DNA from: UBA6170 sp942491385
GTDB lineage: Bacteria; Chloroflexota; Anaerolineae; Anaerolineales; Anaerolineaceae
Length of the DNA: 64,000 nucleotides
NCBI GenBank assembly: GCA_942491385.1
Contig: CALOAF010000005.1
Location: forward strand, 372,001-436,000
Reading direction: 5' to 3'
The position numbers and the translations under genes were made by a program. Below are positions 62,057 to 64,000 of the stretch, piece by piece (positions within the stretch are counted from its first letter, which is position 1; each line of letters starts with the position of its first letter). The notes beneath the pieces were generated by a model that did not search any database, had not been told where the DNA came from, and saw only the letters and a list, made by a program, of their open reading frames with translations.

Positions 62057-64000
62057 AACCACGCTGGAAAAAGGTGATTGCTGATTTCTGGGAAAATAAA
62101 GCCCGATCATTATTAATCATAGCCTCTATTTCAATTGGTATATTTGCTGTAGGAGTGGTGGGTGTTGGGTTCTATGTCATTCCAGAAAGCATGGTAGCAA
62201 CCTACTTATCAACCAACCCGGCCAATATTCAAATTCTAACCGATCCTTTTGATGAGGGTCTGATCCAATCAATTCAAAAATTGAAAGGCGTAAACGAAGT
62301 CGCTGGTAGAACAACCGTCACAGCAAAAGTAAAAAACCCGGAAACTGGCGATTGGCTCTCTTTCAATATCATTGCTGTGGAAGATTTATCAAATCAACGC
62401 ATTAAAATCCTGGAACCGCAATCCGGAAAAACGATCCCTGAAAAAAATGAATTGCTAATCAGCAAAGATTCGCTGGAAACATTACCAGTTTCCCCCGGTT
62501 CTTCCATCCTTGTTGAATTGTCCGACGGAACACAAAGAAATTTCACAGTGGCAGGGACAGTTATTGATTACAGTTCGGATTTGGCAATCACTTTTAATGA
62601 ACGCACAGGATTCATTAATCAGGAAACCCTGGATTATTTTTATCTTCCGAGAAAATTCAATACACTACTCGTTACCGTTTCCGGTGATCAGAATGACCTT
62701 GCCAACATTGAGACCGTTGCCAGTTACGTCAATAATGAAGTCGAAAATACTGGTCGTAGAATTTTAAGTCAATCCATAGCCCGTTCTATCGATCAACCAT
62801 TTGCAAACTATACTGATGCTTTGTCAGTCATCATCAGTTTCATTGGCTTATTTATTTTGATTCTCAGCAGTTCTTTGATCGTCAATACGATGAACGCGTT
62901 GATGGCTCAGCATGTGCGTCAAATTGGAGTGATTAAATTAATTGGCGGATTAAGAAATCAAGTGATTGGGATGTATCTGGCTTTGGTAATCGTATTCAGT
63001 ATCATTTCCTTTTTGATTGCCCTCCCAGCCAGTGCATTTGTAGGCAGAATCCTCGCTGCAAATACATTGCCCGCATTAAATGGAAAATTATTTACGACGG
63101 ATTTGTTTATTTTCATTCCAGAAGTAATCCTCATCCAGGGATTGGTTGCCTTATTAATCCCATTTCTGGCCGCTATGAAACCCATTATTCAGGGTGCCAG
63201 CGTACCGATCAATAAAGCCCTCACTTCCAACCTGATTAACCATGCGATAAAACCTGGCAAATTTGATCTGTGGCTGGATACTATGCGCAACAAAAGCGGT
63301 ATCATTACCCTTGGCATTCGGAATACATTTCGCCAAAAAGGACGGTTGTTCCTGACCATTTTCACGTTATCGCTTGGTTGTGCAATTTTTATCTCCGTTT
63401 TTAATGTAGAACTGTCATTAACCAATCAGATCGACAAAGTACTTCAATACAATCAGGCAGATATTTTTATCAATTTGGATAGAAATTATCCTCTAGAGGA
63501 GATCAATTACCAACTTCAACAAATCCCTGGTGTGGAATACTCCGAAGCCTGGTTGGCAACAACTGCTTTGTTACAAACCTCCAGTAAAACCGAGAATGTT
63601 CTACTGGTCGCCCCTCCTGATGCAAGTTCCCTGGTAGAAAGGGTCGTTAATTTTGGTAGATGGGTGCTGCCGAATGAAAAGAACGCCATCGTTGTCAACG
63701 ATGCATTCTGGAATACTTTTCCTTTATTGAAACCCGGTGACCAGATTGTTTTGGAAATTTCAGGAAAAGAAGCCTATTGGACGGTGGTTGGCATTTTTCA
63801 TTACACCGGTTTAGATCAGAAATATGCTTTTACCTCTTTTAATAGTCTGGCTGAGGTTCTGAATACGCACTCTCACGCTTTGTCATACCGGGTTGTGTCT
63901 CAGGAACATGATCTCAACTATCAAATGAAAATGGCTACGTTGATAAATCAGCACCTGACTGCATCTGGTTACCGCGTCAATTCAATAACCGCCCGGGAGG
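62053..64000 (+). CDS. ABC transporter permease, FtsX/MacB type, 5' part (cut by window end)
   Basis: The frame is open for 649 codons to the window edge. A first helix at about 20-42 is followed by an extracytoplasmic domain of roughly 220 residues (MacB-PCD-like: GVNEVAGRTTV, SKDSLETLPVSPG), then three helices (about 258-375) ending before a second helix at about 430-450 and a second periplasmic-like domain (GVEYSEAWL, VVNDAFWN). This duplicated arrangement is typical of two-FtsX-domain permeases in Gram-positive-like and Chloroflexota exporters. The start overlaps the stop of the preceding ATPase (ATGA). Confidence 0.9.
   Translation, partial: MKPRWKKVIADFWENKARSLLIIASISIGIFAVGVVGVGFYVIPESMVATYLSTNPANIQILTDPFDEGLIQSIQKLKGVNEVAGRTTVTAKVKNPETGDWLSFNIIAVEDLSNQRIKILEPQSGKTIPEKNELLISKDSLETLPVSPGSSILVELSDGTQRNFTVAGTVIDYSSDLAITFNERTGFINQETLDYFYLPRKFNTLLVTVSGDQNDLANIETVASYVNNEVENTGRRILSQSIARSIDQPFANYTDALSVIISFIGLFILILSSSLIVNTMNALMAQHVRQIGVIKLIGGLRNQVIGMYLALVIVFSIISFLIALPASAFVGRILAANTLPALNGKLFTTDLFIFIPEVILIQGLVALLIPFLAAMKPIIQGASVPINKALTSNLINHAIKPGKFDLWLDTMRNKSGIITLGIRNTFRQKGRLFLTIFTLSLGCAIFISVFNVELSLTNQIDKVLQYNQADIFINLDRNYPLEEINYQLQQIPGVEYSEAWLATTALLQTSSKTENVLLVAPPDASSLVERVVNFGRWVLPNEKNAIVVNDAFWNTFPLLKPGDQIVLEISGKEAYWTVVGIFHYTGLDQKYAFTSFNSLAEVLNTHSHALSYRVVSQEHDLNYQMKMATLINQHLTASGYRVNSITARE

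Overview
The window looks like a chromosomal contig of a Chloroflexota bacterium, most likely class Anaerolineae. This is an inference from the gene mix: large secreted S8 proteases and lamin-tail nucleases that end in a short aromatic/Pro/basic C-terminal motif, MenG (so menaquinone respiration), DUF2804, THEP1-like NTPases, GT-C membrane glycosyltransferases and multihaem cytochromes without outer-membrane porin genes. The DNA is moderately AT-rich. I found no tRNA, rRNA, CRISPR array or insertion sequence. The one structural RNA is a bacterial SRP RNA with its own promoter.

Layout. 1-1470: 5' part of a PcrA/UvrD helicase. 1641-8708: surface-glycan/lipid glycosylation block (methyltransferase-GT2 fusion, a second methyltransferase broken by a one-base homopolymer error, two large GT-C-like membrane proteins, a flippase-like protein). 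9001-12000: secreted lamin-tail/endonuclease-phosphatase gene with four frame changes. 12088-13092: holB. 13220-22671: two related secreted subtilases in tandem, the first intact, the second broken by many indels; both have the same promoter type and a conserved leader of about 230 nt. 23137-36751: mixed housekeeping genes (SLC13 permease, ABC-F, lipoprotein serine hydrolase, THEP1-like NTPase, GAF histidine kinase, menG, two methyltransferases, SRP RNA, PLP lyase, DUF2804, YfcE-like phosphodiesterase).

37119-43801 is the most distinctive region: four cytochrome genes with 27 canonical CXXCH motifs plus one CX3CH and one CX4CH. They are a decahaem lipoprotein built from two five-haem halves, a NapC/NrfH-like anchored multihaem protein, a nonahaem membrane protein, and a cytochrome b with a monohaem tail. 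The last is translationally coupled to the nonahaem gene. Together they look like a quinol-to-surface electron conduit. A small zinc-ribbon gene and an ATP-grasp ligase follow.

45671-47593 is an ABC exporter. 47794-52645 is an arsenic/sulfur-stress island: arsR and acr3, then a second arsR, a CXXC thioredoxin-like protein, an ArsP-type permease, a rhodanese and a TauE/SafE exporter, with clear promoter and operator dyads. 52894-60474 holds a membrane thioredoxin, a P-loop protein, DegV, an MFS pump with its MarR regulator and a perfect 33-bp operator, RecD2 with two tiny upstream genes, and a TetR regulator. The window ends in an ABC transporter operon (two ATPases and an FtsX/MacB-type permease cut by the window edge) divergent from the TetR gene.

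Reading-frame breaks are uneven: about ten or more fall in 19.7-22.35 kb and four in 9.25-10.02 kb. Single ones occur in a T6 run (3306-3311) and a G5 run (30272-30276), while very long genes nearby are intact. Sequencing or assembly error is likely for the homopolymer cases; the dense clusters could be error or true decay.
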